Program-made: the position numbers and the translations under genes
In this document: piece after piece, positions 17,926 through 26,888 of the stretch
How the letters are laid out: every line of letters begins with the position of its first letter
Numbering within the stretch: position 1 is the first letter of the stretch
Notes under the pieces: model-generated
Seen by the model: the letters and a program-made list of their open reading frames with translations, nothing else
Databases searched by the model: none
Told to the model about the DNA's origin: nothing
Origin: DAOUKH01 sp965261455
GTDB lineage: Bacteria; Chloroflexota; Dehalococcoidia; SHYB01
Assembly: GCA_965261455.1 (NCBI GenBank)
Contig: OZ253453.1
Location: 1,488,001-1,552,000, forward strand
DNA length: 64,000 nucleotides
Direction: 5' to 3'

Positions 17926-18175
17926 AGCGCCCTTCGGGCGCTCGCGCGCCTAGCGGCGCGCGCCCTCTCTCAGTCTCTCCCAGGGGGAGAGAGGTTTAAG
18001 ACAGTCTCTCCCAAGGGAGGGAGAGGCCGGAGGGGAGGGCGATTCGCGAATCGCCCCTACGGGAGGGAGGGCGCCCACAAGGGACGCCCCTACGGTAGGA
18101 TCCTTCTACCAGCCCGCATTTTGCAAAGGTCTCCAAGGGGAGATGAGGTTTAAGGTGCTCCCCCTCTGGGGGGAG
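17926..18175. repeat. Array of palindromic repeats between nuoE-like and kinase-fold genes
   Basis: This 338-base gap holds, in order, GGGCGC-type and GCGCGCC hairpins, CTCTCAGTCTCTCCC with GGGAGAGAGG, a palindrome GGCGATTCGCGAATCGCC with tail CCTACGGGAGGG, a GGCGCCCAC..GGGACGCC palindrome with the same tail, and a TTTGCAAAGGTCTCC element shared with 38260. Its last part, GTTTAAGGTGCTCCCC, is the end of the next gene read in reverse. No other gene. Confidence 0.78.
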
Positions 18176-18962
18176 TGTGGGGCTCGCGGGTGAGGAGCCG
18201 GTAAAGGCCGCTGATGAGGCGGCCCCACAGACGGGGCTCCGAGCCCTTCCAAGCGGCCATCGACGCCTCGCCCTCGGCGGCAGTGATGCGGAAGGCGGCG
18301 AAGCCATCGTCCCCGAGCACGCGCTTCACGTCGGCCTCGTTCTCCGAGATCCAGCCGCGCAGGCGCTCGAAGTCGATGTCGTCGAACACCGGGATGCTTC
18401 CGCTGCGAAAGGCGGCGCGCCACTGACCGGGCGCGGGGAACGGCGTAACGACCGCCGACTCCAAGTCGACGATGATCATGTCGCCATACCAGTTGCGGAT
18501 CAAATTCGTGTGGGCGCGGGGGTTGCGAGGGTTGATCTGCCACACGCTCAGCCCCGCCGAGGCGAACATATCGGCCAAGTGACGGAGGAAGGCTTGCGCC
18601 TCGGCGTCGTTCTCGACTTTCTCGCCGGAGATGAGCTCGCTCACCAGGCGCCACCGTCCGCCGGTATGTTCCGTCGAGATCGGGGCGACCAGGTCTTTTC
18701 CGAACCGGCAGCGGGTGAGAAAGCCGGCAATGCCACGCCGGTGGACGGCGGACGTCAGCGCGCGCTCGTTCGATTCGTAGGGGAATCGTGCCTGAAAAGA
18801 GAGCCAGTAGAGCAGCCGCACCGCGAAGGGCGGGGCGTACGTCTTGATCGCCGCGCCGCGCTCCACATCAAGGACGACGGTGCTGGCGATCGAGTGCTCC
18901 ACGCGGGAGGCGCCGTTCGCCGTCGCCGCGCTTCGGCGCGTCAGAATCTTGGAGGAAGGCAT
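18150..18962 (-). CDS. Protein with kinase-like fold (putative)
   Basis: A 270-residue protein I do not recognise by name. It resembles distant protein/LPS-core kinases: a possible ATP lysine at Lys40 (AAIKTY), a catalytic-loop-like WQINPRNPRAHTNLI (141-155, with His151 and Asn153) and a metal-site-like IIVDLESAV (Asp166). The last residues (HTPPRGGAP) and the TAA stop come from an intergenic repeat, so the natural C-terminus may have been replaced. I chose MPSSKIL at 18962; the frame is open to 19097 but that overlaps the flippase gene. Its position after a lipid flippase gene suggests a role in envelope lipid or sugar metabolism. Confidence 0.5.
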   Translation of the reverse strand: MPSSKILTRRSAATANGASRVEHSIASTVVLDVERGAAIKTYAPPFAVRLLYWLSFQARFPYESNERALTSAVHRRGIAGFLTRCRFGKDLVAPISTEHTGGRWRLVSELISGEKVENDAEAQAFLRHLADMFASAGLSVWQINPRNPRAHTNLIRNWYGDMIIVDLESAVVTPFPAPGQWRAAFRSGSIPVFDDIDFERLRGWISENEADVKRVLGDDGFAAFRITAAEGEASMAAWKGSEPRLWGRLISGLYRLLTREPHTPPRGGAP

Positions 18963-19003
18963 CGCGCCATAGCGTAGCGCAAAAGCAATACCGGCGTGGG
19001 CGG

Positions 19004-20029
19004 CTACGCGGAGGGCTGGTCGTCCTCCCCAGGCTCGGGGGCGACGACTTCGGACGAGCGGCGGGTCATCTCGCTGAAGCTCAGGTTGTGCAGCCACATG
19101 AAGAAGAGGCCGAGAGCGGTCACCGGCGCGAGCAGCGCGGCGTGGAGTATGACCGCGTAGGCGGCAGCGACCTCCGACGACTCATTGAATCCTTCGAGCA
19201 CGACCTTGGTCGCGTATTCGAACGGACCGATTCCGCCGGGGGCTGAGGGAAGGCTCACCGCCAGGTTGGCTATCGCGGTGATGAAGAGCGAGCCGTTGTA
19301 GGGAACGCCGAGATCGAACGCCCAGCCGATGATGTGGTACATCGCGCCTTCCGCGAGCCACACTGGCATGGTGACGATGAGGATCAGCGCCACGCGCTTG
19401 GGATTGCGCAGGCCGGACAACCCATCGACGAAGGAGTAGAGCACGCGCTGGGCCGGGGCGCGCAAGCGCTGGGGCAGAAACCGCAAGAGCACGTTGACCA
19501 CGGCGTCGCGCATCCCGGAGAAGAGGGCGACCCCGAACATGAGAACCAGGACGCCGAGAAAGAGCGCAAGGATTAGGCCGATAAGGGCGCCCTCGGGGAT
19601 GCCGATATCGTCGGAGAAGGCGCTAAAGACCTCGGAGACGTCGAGGAAGGGCCAGACAAGGAGGGCAATGATGAGCAGGCCAACGCCGTCGAACACGCGC
19701 TCGAGGAGCACCGTGCCGAGGGCCGCGCTCTTGCTGACACCTTCGCGCTCGCTGAAGAACCAGGCCCGTACGAATTCGCCCAAGCGCACCGGCAGGAGGT
19801 TGTTGGCCATGTAGCCCACCACCACGGGGGAATAGAGGCGGATCGCCGGGACCGACTTGATGTGCATCAAGAGGAATCGCCAGCGGAGGGCGCGGAAGAA
19901 GACCGCGAGGAAGTAGAGGGCGAGCGCCGGAATGAGCCAGATGTAGTTGGCGTCCCTGAGCGCCTCGAAGGTGTCTCCCGGATCGAGTTGCCAGAAGAAT
20001 AGGAGGAGCAGGCCAGCGCTGAACGCCAC
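19004..20029 (-). CDS. LPG synthase transmembrane/UPF0104-type flippase-like protein
   Basis: A 341-residue integral membrane protein with about eight hydrophobic helices. Family marks are FRALRWRFLLMH, YMANNLLPVRLGEFVRAW and the C-terminal SLPSAPGGIGPFEY. Relatives (lysylphosphatidylglycerol synthase TM domain, AglD) work in lipid flipping or attachment of sugars to lipid carriers. The annotated start is GTG; the reading frame upstream (ISKRFWLGV) also looks like family sequence, so a non-standard start slightly upstream is possible. Ends in a charged tail. Lies in a run of envelope genes from ftsY. Confidence 0.82.
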   Translation of the reverse strand: MAFSAGLLLLFFWQLDPGDTFEALRDANYIWLIPALALYFLAVFFRALRWRFLLMHIKSVPAIRLYSPVVVGYMANNLLPVRLGEFVRAWFFSEREGVSKSAALGTVLLERVFDGVGLLIIALLVWPFLDVSEVFSAFSDDIGIPEGALIGLILALFLGVLVLMFGVALFSGMRDAVVNVLLRFLPQRLRAPAQRVLYSFVDGLSGLRNPKRVALILIVTMPVWLAEGAMYHIIGWAFDLGVPYNGSLFITAIANLAVSLPSAPGGIGPFEYATKVVLEGFNESSEVAAAYAVILHAALLAPVTALGLFFMWLHNLSFSEMTRRSSEVVAPEPGEDDQPSA

Positions 20030-20148
20030 GCCGAGCCAGAACCGCTTACTGATGAAAAGGGACAGGTGGGACTCCAGAGAACGAGGCCGCGCGTTGGGAG
20101 AGCCGGCTCAAGAGGGCAGTATAGCCGATGCGCTGCGGGGGCCGCGCG

Positions 20149-22875
20149 TCATGGTGGAGCCTTCAGGTCTTTGTGGAAGTAAACCAGCACTTCCCCATCG
20201 GAAGGTTCGGTGGATATGTCTCGGTAGGCGAAGTAGCGCAGCCCTTTGTTCCAAGACTCGGCGCTTCGCACGTCGTCCCAGAACTTCCCGGGGGTGTAGT
20301 TGCTATAGACCTCGAAGGGGTTGAACCACTGGAGGAACGTGATGCGGAGCGGCGGGCCGTAGTTCTCCTCCACATCTTCGAGGATTCCCCGGTTGGCCCT
20401 ATTGGCCAGGATCACGTCGTGGTCCAACTCACCCTCATAGGTTGAGAGGTCGAACAGGGCGACTTCGGGGTGGTTGCGGAGATACCAGCGCCACGGCCCG
20501 ACGGCGGCGTGGGAGGCGTCGGCGAAGATCCGCAGACGTACTTCCTTTTGGTCAGGCTGGGCTTGTTCGCCAGCAAGCCGGGCGAGGCGTTCGATTTCAG
20601 CCGCGCGCTCCCGAAGCTCCACCAGATTGAGCTGCGCGAGGCGATCGATCTCCGCCGACACCAACCCAACCTCGGGGGAGAGCTGGGAGTAGACGATGAG
20701 CTCGTCGGGGTTGTCGCCGTTGGCGTAGGAGGTCTGGAAGGCGGCCCGCACGGTGAACACGCTCATGAGGATGGCGAGCGAGAGCAAGGCAAGCGGCAGC
20801 ACGCGCGCCGCGCCGAGGGTGAGCAAGGCGTAGAGCACCGCCCCGACCGCGAAGGCGGCGACGGCGAGGGGGAGGACGAAGCTCCAGATGCCGATGGCGT
20901 CGCCCTGCCAGGGCAAGCTCGTGGTAAGCGCGTAGATGAGGACAAGCGCGAGCGGCGCCGTGGCAAGAAGGGCGATGGCGCCGCCGCGGACGACGCGCTG
21001 CCAGGGGACGGCGGCGATCAAGTCGCCGATGAACTTGCCCGACAGGATGATGAACGGCAGCGCCAAGTGGGTAGTTAGCCAGGGCATCTTCTCGCCCGCG
21101 ACGATATAGGCCAGCAAGGAGAAGCCCGCCCAGAACACCAGGAACCACTCGAAGCGGTCGCCGCCGCGCAGCCCAAGGACGGTGACGATAAAGGCGCCCG
21201 CGACGAGGGGCAGGTAGAGCGCCTTGCCCTGCACTCCGGGGCCGCCCACCAACACGTGGACGCCCCATGCGGCGAGTCCGGCGGCGGCCAGGACTAGAAA
21301 CGCCCCGGGAAAGAAGCCAAGGCGTCCCCGGAACATGTAGAACAGGGCTGCGGCGACGCCGAAGAAGAACGGCAGGAACTCGTAGACCGGCAGCAGGGTG
21401 AAATAGTAGTACCAGGGCTGACCGCCGCGCTCGACTTCCTGTTGGGCGAGCCAGTAGCCGAGGGACTGCCAGACGCCAGTTCCGAAGCCGAGCATGTTGG
21501 TAAAGAAGGTGGTGTGGAACACGAGAAAGACGCCGTAGAACAGAGTCCAGGCGAGGAGGAAGGTCTTCCCTTTCCAGCGGTAGCCGGCGAATGCGCCGAT
21601 GACGAAGAGGGCCCCGGCGATGATCGCCGCGATCGTGTAGCCGCCCACGCCGCTGGGGGCTCCGACCACGCCGCTGGTAAGGGAGGGGTCGGTTATAACA
21701 GTAGTGAAGAGCCCGATCTGGTCCAAGAGGAGGCCGGGAAGGGCGGCGAAGAGGGGCAGCGTGAGGGCGATGAGGAAGATGAGGAAGCCCGCCGCAGGCG
21801 TGCAGTCCGGGGCGTCCCGCGTTTCGCCAGTTTCGCCAGTTTCGCCAGTTTCGCCAATCGCCTGGGGTTCTGTGGCGTCACCATTGAGGTCGGTGCCCGG
21901 CTCACCGGCGGGCGGTTCCTCGCCGGTTTCGGCCTCTTTTGGGGTGTCTGGCGGACCATCGGCCGCGGGACCCACGTCCACCGCCTCCTCAGCAAGGCCA
22001 TCGGCCTCGGCCTGTTTTCCGTCCGGGTCTGCGGCGAGCGGGCGGGCGTGGCGGTCGAGGAGGCGCGCGAGCGGGGCGAGTCCGACGCGGCGGAGGCAGT
22101 GCGCGACGGAGGGGATGTGGGCAAACCGCCAAGCAATGCGGTCAAGGAGGTGCGCCAGCGGACCGAGTCTGGCGCGGCGGAGGAAGTCTGCGACACGGCG
22201 GAGGCCGTCTGCAACGGAGGGGATGTCGGCGAGCCACCAGGCGATGAGGAAGAGACCGACGATGCCCAAGGACATGAAGGTTGTTGCTTTGGAGGAGAAG
22301 CCAAGCGCAAGGGCGGCGGCAGCGACGAAGAGCCAGACGTTCCGCCGCGTCTCCAGGAAGCGCCACATCGAGATGACGAGGGCGAGGTCGAAGACGAGGG
22401 TGAGGACGTCGTTTCTTATGAAGCGGCTGAAGTAGAAGAGCGAGGGCGAGAAGGCGAGCATCGCGGCGGCGGCCAGCGCACCCCACATGCCGAGCCGGTG
22501 CCGAAGGAACCAGGGCATGACGACGAGGGCGGCGCCGAAGAGGACGGTGGGCAGGCGGGGGGAGGCCAGGTTGTCGCCGAAGATGAAGATCGCGACGGCG
22601 GAGAGGTGGTAGAGGAGCGGCCCGTGCGACCACGGGCTGTGGAGGTAGCCGTCGCCGTTGGCGAGGCTCCAGCTATCGAAGGCGTGGATCGTCTCGTCGT
22701 AGTGGTAGGCGCGGCCGTCGAGATCCCAGAGGCGCATGGCGAGCGCCGCCAGGAAGATCAGCGCGTAGCCGATGAGCTCCCAGGGGACCCGCTCGATGCG
22801 GATAACAAGACCCGCCCCCTCGTGAGGCCGGCCTTCGGGCTCGGTTTCCGGCGTATCGCCGTTGCTGAAGATCAT
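20149..22875 (-). CDS. Agl23-like (TIGR03663) GT-C-type membrane protein with a long insert
   Basis: A 908-residue multi-pass protein of the flippase-activity-associated Agl23 family, related to PMT/ArnT glycosyltransferases. The N-terminal acidic motif of the GT-C fold is GRAYHYDETIHAFDSW (55-70). Residues ~214-360 are a hydrophilic insert: a duplicated Arg-rich helix (IPSVADGLRR ... IPSVAHCLRR), an acidic Pro-Glu-rich stretch and four GET repeats. Hydrophobic helices resume at 363. The ATG follows the DUF2298 stop by two bases. The pairing of these two families is known in Chloroflexota and Archaea. It probably transfers a lipid-linked sugar outside the membrane. Confidence 0.82.
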   Translation of the reverse strand: MIFSNGDTPETEPEGRPHEGAGLVIRIERVPWELIGYALIFLAALAMRLWDLDGRAYHYDETIHAFDSWSLANGDGYLHSPWSHGPLLYHLSAVAIFIFGDNLASPRLPTVLFGAALVVMPWFLRHRLGMWGALAAAAMLAFSPSLFYFSRFIRNDVLTLVFDLALVISMWRFLETRRNVWLFVAAAALALGFSSKATTFMSLGIVGLFLIAWWLADIPSVADGLRRVADFLRRARLGPLAHLLDRIAWRFAHIPSVAHCLRRVGLAPLARLLDRHARPLAADPDGKQAEADGLAEEAVDVGPAADGPPDTPKEAETGEEPPAGEPGTDLNGDATEPQAIGETGETGETGETRDAPDCTPAAGFLIFLIALTLPLFAALPGLLLDQIGLFTTVITDPSLTSGVVGAPSGVGGYTIAAIIAGALFVIGAFAGYRWKGKTFLLAWTLFYGVFLVFHTTFFTNMLGFGTGVWQSLGYWLAQQEVERGGQPWYYYFTLLPVYEFLPFFFGVAAALFYMFRGRLGFFPGAFLVLAAAGLAAWGVHVLVGGPGVQGKALYLPLVAGAFIVTVLGLRGGDRFEWFLVFWAGFSLLAYIVAGEKMPWLTTHLALPFIILSGKFIGDLIAAVPWQRVVRGGAIALLATAPLALVLIYALTTSLPWQGDAIGIWSFVLPLAVAAFAVGAVLYALLTLGAARVLPLALLSLAILMSVFTVRAAFQTSYANGDNPDELIVYSQLSPEVGLVSAEIDRLAQLNLVELRERAAEIERLARLAGEQAQPDQKEVRLRIFADASHAAVGPWRWYLRNHPEVALFDLSTYEGELDHDVILANRANRGILEDVEENYGPPLRITFLQWFNPFEVYSNYTPGKFWDDVRSAESWNKGLRYFAYRDISTEPSDGEVLVYFHKDLKAPP
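21822..21857. repeat. Nine-base tandem repeat inside the Agl23-like gene
   Basis: Four copies of TTTCGCCAG (last ends AA) encode the GETGETGETGET run on the minus strand. In-frame, so copy number changes would only alter loop length. Confidence 0.85.
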
Positions 22876-22877
22876 GC

Positions 22878-25337
22878 TTACGAAACGAGGCGTCCGTATA
22901 TTATTACACGCTCATTCTCGAAGACGGGGTCGAGGAACGACGCGAGCCGCTCCTCGACTTCGTGACCGTAGATACGACGCTCGAGGTCGCCGAGGATCAC
23001 GTAGGTTATGCCGTACCGATCAAGGATGGCCCGGGCCGACTTGGGGTCGTCGGTCCGGTAGAAGGTATCTACGTCGCGGCCCCGCTGGGCGATTGGCTCG
23101 AAGGGCTGGCCGCGCCACTGGCGCTCGTGGCCGCCCCAGCCGATGACGGTGGGGACGCCGGTGCGCTGGGAGAAGCGGGCCACGTTGGCGTCGTAGCCGC
23201 CCTGGGGCTGCCCGAACTCGTCGATCACGCCCGCCTCGATGAGGGCGGAGCCGGGCGCGGCGTGCTCGTTCAGCCACTGGACGGCCTCATACTCCCACGG
23301 GTCGCGCTGCTCGACCTCGGTAAGGGCGTTAAGGGTGGTGGGGCCGGTGAAGTCGTGGGCGCGGCTGTAGGCGGCGGCGGGGACGTAGACGAACCCGGCG
23401 GCGATCAGGACGGCCATCACAGTCAGGGCTCCGGCCGCAGCGGACGAGCGCCGGACGCGCGACGCGGCGTAGTAGAGCGCCACCGCGCCGACGATGGCAA
23501 GGAGTATCCAGACCTGATAGTAGAACTTAAAGACCGTGTTCATCCGGTCGAGAGTGACGCCGAACTGGTCCTCGATGTGGAAGAGCTCGGCGCCCAAGAG
23601 CAGGACGAAGGCGAAGGCGATGAGGAGGAGGGCGAACTGCGCCGTCGATGTCGCCGCGCCATCGCGCGACGCCCTGCGGAACAAGACCCATAGTCCGGCG
23701 GCAATGACGACGAAAGCGGGCAGCAACCGTCCGAAGCGGGAGCCGATGGCGAGGAAGCCCTCGGCTATGGAGCGTTCGCCGTCGAGGAGGCCGTGGGAAA
23801 CGCCGCCGAGGGTCAGGCCCAACTCGACGAGCGCCCAGAGTACGAAGGGCAAGAGTGGAATGGCGACGGCCCAGAAGAGGGGGCGCCGGCGCAGCGGCGG
23901 GGCGGCGTCCATAGGATCGAGCCCGGCAACCTCCTTCCACGTCCAGGCGACGACGAGGACGAGGGCAGCGGCAAGCAAGGGGCCGAGAGCGAGGAAGAGA
24001 TGGATAGGGCCGGTGGACTGGAAGCGCACCGGCGTAATGCCGGCGAACTGAGAGTCGAAGAGGGCGTAGAAGGGGACGTAGAGGGCGACTGCGGCGGCGG
24101 CGATGACAACCATCAGCGCCGCGACGCTCCTGAAATCGACAGCGCCCCCTACGGCGCGGTCGTGGAAGGCCCGCAGCAAGACCGCCGCGAGGAAGAGGGC
24201 CAGGAACGTCGGGGCATCCCAGCTATTGAGGAAGCCGAGTGCGCCGATGGCGGCGGCGGTCAGCGCGGCCTCCAAGGGCCGGCGGCGCAGCCAGCGAAGG
24301 TCGAGCGGCTCCGGCGACCTGAGGGCGTTGTAGGCCAGACCGACCACGAGGATGACGAACGGCATGGACATGACGTGGGGATGCATGTCGCCGAGCAGGA
24401 AACTGAAGAAGGGGAACTCCGTGATGGTGAAGTCGACGCCCGACCCCGCGAAGGAACCGCTCTCGGCGATGCTGTTGATCACGCGTGTGTCGCGGAACCA
24501 CCACCAGAAGTCGTTGGGATGCCAGGCCACGCCGCCGCCGGTGCCGTCGAGGCCGGTGATCGAGACGCGCTTCCAGAAATCGGCATCGCCGACGTTGTTG
24601 GCGTGGAAGAACTCCAGCACGCCAACAAGGTTGCCGACGAACAGCAGAAGGAAGACACCGGCCAAGCCTGCCGCGATGGGCCCCAAGAGTCCCGCGCCTT
24701 GTCCGGCCACCGTCTTTCGAAGGCCCGCGGCGATGTTGAAGACGACGCTGAAGACCGCCGCCGCCGCCATCGCCGCGAACGAGGCCAGCAAGAGGTTGTA
24801 GGCGATAGCCGAGGCGAAGCCGGTGGCCTGGGTGACCCCGGCGGACATGAGGTAGCCGAAGTAGTAGTAGCTGATCGGCTTGCCGGCGTACCACGGATCC
24901 TCAGGGGGGAAGTGCGCCGACTGGAGGACGCCGTTGAGCAGGGCGAAGTCCATCGGCTGCTCGGTGTGGGCCACCGCCGGAGTCTGGCTGCGGATGTAGG
25001 CCCAGACGCCGAAGGCCGCGGCGAAGACGATCTCGGTGACGAGGACAGTCTTCCAATGCTCCTTGAAGAACGTTCTCAGGGATTCCTTGCGCCGGTAGAG
25101 CACGACGCCCGATATGGCGAGCAGGATGACGAGGACGCCGATGGCGCCGGCCTGACTGTTGGGAATGACGCGAACGGTCCCGAGAATCCAGAAGAGATAG
25201 CCGAAGATAAGGAGCCCCAACGGCTTCGCCAAGCCGTAGCCGCGGTCGGGCAGGGAGCGAAAGACGGCGAGGGTGATGGGAAGAGCGGCCAGACCGATAC
25301 CGAGAAAGGTCCCCCACCAGAGTATTGCCGCGCCCAC
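22878..25337 (-). CDS. DUF2298 (Chlor_Arch_YYY) multi-pass membrane protein
   Basis: An 819-residue membrane protein with many hydrophobic helices. Diagnostic stretches are PMDFALLNGVLQSAHFPPED, WYAGKPISYYYFGYL and FPFFSFLLGDMHPHVMSMPF, matching the TIGR03662 family found with Agl23-like proteins. A soluble C-terminal part (residues ~690-819) follows, containing AVQWLNEHAAP and YVILGDLERRIYG. Biochemistry is unknown; a GT-C-like glycosyltransferase is the usual guess. It starts with GTG 24 bases after ftsY and is followed by the Agl23-like gene after two bases, so the three form a transcript. Confidence 0.82.
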   Translation of the reverse strand: MGAAILWWGTFLGIGLAALPITLAVFRSLPDRGYGLAKPLGLLIFGYLFWILGTVRVIPNSQAGAIGVLVILLAISGVVLYRRKESLRTFFKEHWKTVLVTEIVFAAAFGVWAYIRSQTPAVAHTEQPMDFALLNGVLQSAHFPPEDPWYAGKPISYYYFGYLMSAGVTQATGFASAIAYNLLLASFAAMAAAAVFSVVFNIAAGLRKTVAGQGAGLLGPIAAGLAGVFLLLFVGNLVGVLEFFHANNVGDADFWKRVSITGLDGTGGGVAWHPNDFWWWFRDTRVINSIAESGSFAGSGVDFTITEFPFFSFLLGDMHPHVMSMPFVILVVGLAYNALRSPEPLDLRWLRRRPLEAALTAAAIGALGFLNSWDAPTFLALFLAAVLLRAFHDRAVGGAVDFRSVAALMVVIAAAAVALYVPFYALFDSQFAGITPVRFQSTGPIHLFLALGPLLAAALVLVVAWTWKEVAGLDPMDAAPPLRRRPLFWAVAIPLLPFVLWALVELGLTLGGVSHGLLDGERSIAEGFLAIGSRFGRLLPAFVVIAAGLWVLFRRASRDGAATSTAQFALLLIAFAFVLLLGAELFHIEDQFGVTLDRMNTVFKFYYQVWILLAIVGAVALYYAASRVRRSSAAAGALTVMAVLIAAGFVYVPAAAYSRAHDFTGPTTLNALTEVEQRDPWEYEAVQWLNEHAAPGSALIEAGVIDEFGQPQGGYDANVARFSQRTGVPTVIGWGGHERQWRGQPFEPIAQRGRDVDTFYRTDDPKSARAILDRYGITYVILGDLERRIYGHEVEERLASFLDPVFENERVIIYGRLVS

Positions 25338-25361
25338 GTGCCGTCTCCCTAGGCGGCCCGC

Positions 25362-26318
25362 CTAGACGGTGGGCGCCCCGTCGGCGAATAGGGCGGCGGC
25401 GTACTCGGCGCCGTCGAACGGGACGAGGTCGTCGATCCCCTCGCCTGCGCCGACGAAGACGATGGGCAGCTTCAGCGTGTCAGCGATGCCGATGGCGGCG
25501 CCGCCGCGGGCGCTGCCGTCGAGCTTGGCAAGCACAAGGCCCGTCACGCCGACGACCTCGGCGAAGGCTCCCGCCTGCGCTAGGCCGTTCTGCCCCGTGG
25601 TGGCGTCGAGGACAAGCAGGGTTTCGTGGGGGGCGTCGGCGTCGAAGCGCTCGGCCACGCGGCGCACCTTGCGGAGCTCCTCCATGAGGTTGGTCTTGGT
25701 GTGGAGCCGGCCCGCGGTATCGATAATCACTACATCAGCGCCGCGGGCCTTGGCCGCCTGCAGGGCGTCGAAGACGACGGCGCCGGGGTCGGCGCCGTGG
25801 CGGTGCGCGACGATTTCGGCGTTCACCCGTCCGGCCCAGACTTCAAGCTGCTCAATACCGGCGGCGCGGAAAGTGTCCCCCGCGGCGAGCACAACGCTCT
25901 TGCCCTGCCCTGAGAGGAGATTGGCCAGCTTGGCGATACTTGTCGTCTTGCCCGCGCCGTTGACGCCCACGACCAAGACGACGTAGGGAGAGGCGGGCAG
26001 GACCGCTCCGTCTTCATTAAGCAGCGGCGACGAGGGGGCGTCCACGCGCATGATGGACTCTATCTCGGCGCGCAGAATGCCGCGCACGTCCTCACCGGTC
26101 GAGGCGCCGGCAGACTTGGCCCGCGCCCGGACGCGGTCGAGCAGGTCGATGGTGAGCTTGGCGCCCGCGTCGGCGGAGATGAGGGCCTCTTCGAGCTCCT
26201 CCCACAAGGCCTCGTCCACGGTCGAGCGGCTGAGGAGACCGGCGATGCGGCCGAAGAACGTCTCGCGGGTTTTCTTCAGGCCGGCCTCGACTTTTTCACG
26301 TCGGCGAAAGAAGGGCAT
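25362..26318 (-). CDS. ftsY: Signal recognition particle receptor FtsY
   Basis: A 318-residue SRP GTPase that docks ribosome-SRP complexes at the membrane. A short charged N-terminus (MPFFRRREK) replaces the long acidic domain of enterobacteria. The N domain spans ~10-95. G motifs are GVNGAGKTTS (118-127), DTFRAAGIEQLEVW, DTAGRLHTKTNLM and LAKLDGSARGG, with the closing GAGEGIDDLVPFD. Its place upstream of two large membrane-protein genes is suggestive but could be simple gene order. Confidence 0.95.
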   Translation of the reverse strand: MPFFRRREKVEAGLKKTRETFFGRIAGLLSRSTVDEALWEELEEALISADAGAKLTIDLLDRVRARAKSAGASTGEDVRGILRAEIESIMRVDAPSSPLLNEDGAVLPASPYVVLVVGVNGAGKTTSIAKLANLLSGQGKSVVLAAGDTFRAAGIEQLEVWAGRVNAEIVAHRHGADPGAVVFDALQAAKARGADVVIIDTAGRLHTKTNLMEELRKVRRVAERFDADAPHETLLVLDATTGQNGLAQAGAFAEVVGVTGLVLAKLDGSARGGAAIGIADTLKLPIVFVGAGEGIDDLVPFDGAEYAAALFADGAPTV

Positions 26319-26353
26319 GACTGGTCAATCACATTCGGTCGGCTTCGAGGGAT

Positions 26354-26757
26354 GGATTCCCGCTTTCGCGGGAATGACGGATGGGGGCGGGTTGTGCAAG
26401 GGTTGCCGTTGGGTGGGGAAGCCGGAGGCGGCGCCCTCCGGGCGCCCGCGCGCCTGCCGGCGCGCGCCCTCTCTCAGTCTCCCCCACAGGGGGAGAGGCC
26501 GGAGGGAAGGGCGCCCACAAGGGGCGCCCCTACGGGAGGGAGGGATTCCCGCTTTCGCGGGAATGACGGATGGGGGCGGGTTGCGCAAGGGGCGCCGTTG
26601 GGTGGGGAGGCCGGAGGCGGCGCCCTCCGGGCGCCCGCGCGCCTGCCGGCGCGCGCCCTCTCTCAGTCTCCCCCACAGGGGGAGAGGCCGGAGGGAAGGG
26701 CGCCCACAAGGGGCGCCCCTACGGGAGGGATGGATTCCCGCTTTTGCGGGAATGACG
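26354..26757. repeat. 189-bp tandem duplication of composite intergenic repeat
   Basis: Units 26354-26542 and 26543-26731 are almost identical, each starting with the palindrome GGATTCCCGCTTTCGCGGGA, then a GGGCGGGTTG..CCGTTGGGTGGGG linker, GGCGCCC and GCGCGCC hairpins, CCCTCTCTCAGTCTCCCCC with GGGGGAGAGG, and GGGCGCCC..GGGCGCC with tail CCTACGGGAGGG. A third partial copy of the first palindrome (with one T change) follows at 26732. The whole 569-base gap between ftsY and the SDR gene is made of this and short flanks; no gene seen. Confidence 0.92.
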
Positions 26758-26888
26758 GTGTGTTGCGCGGACATCACAGGGTATCGGGGCGTCATGGTAT
26801 CACTCCCCTGTCCCGAGCGAGGACAGGGCGCCGACCGGGCTATGGCCTTTTACGCCCGGCGCGCCCTGTGTGGATTCGGCGGCGGGGT

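Noticed and set aside
26354..26757. CRISPR array.
   Set aside because: The repeated unit is 189 bases, in two full copies without unique spacers, and no cas gene is near.
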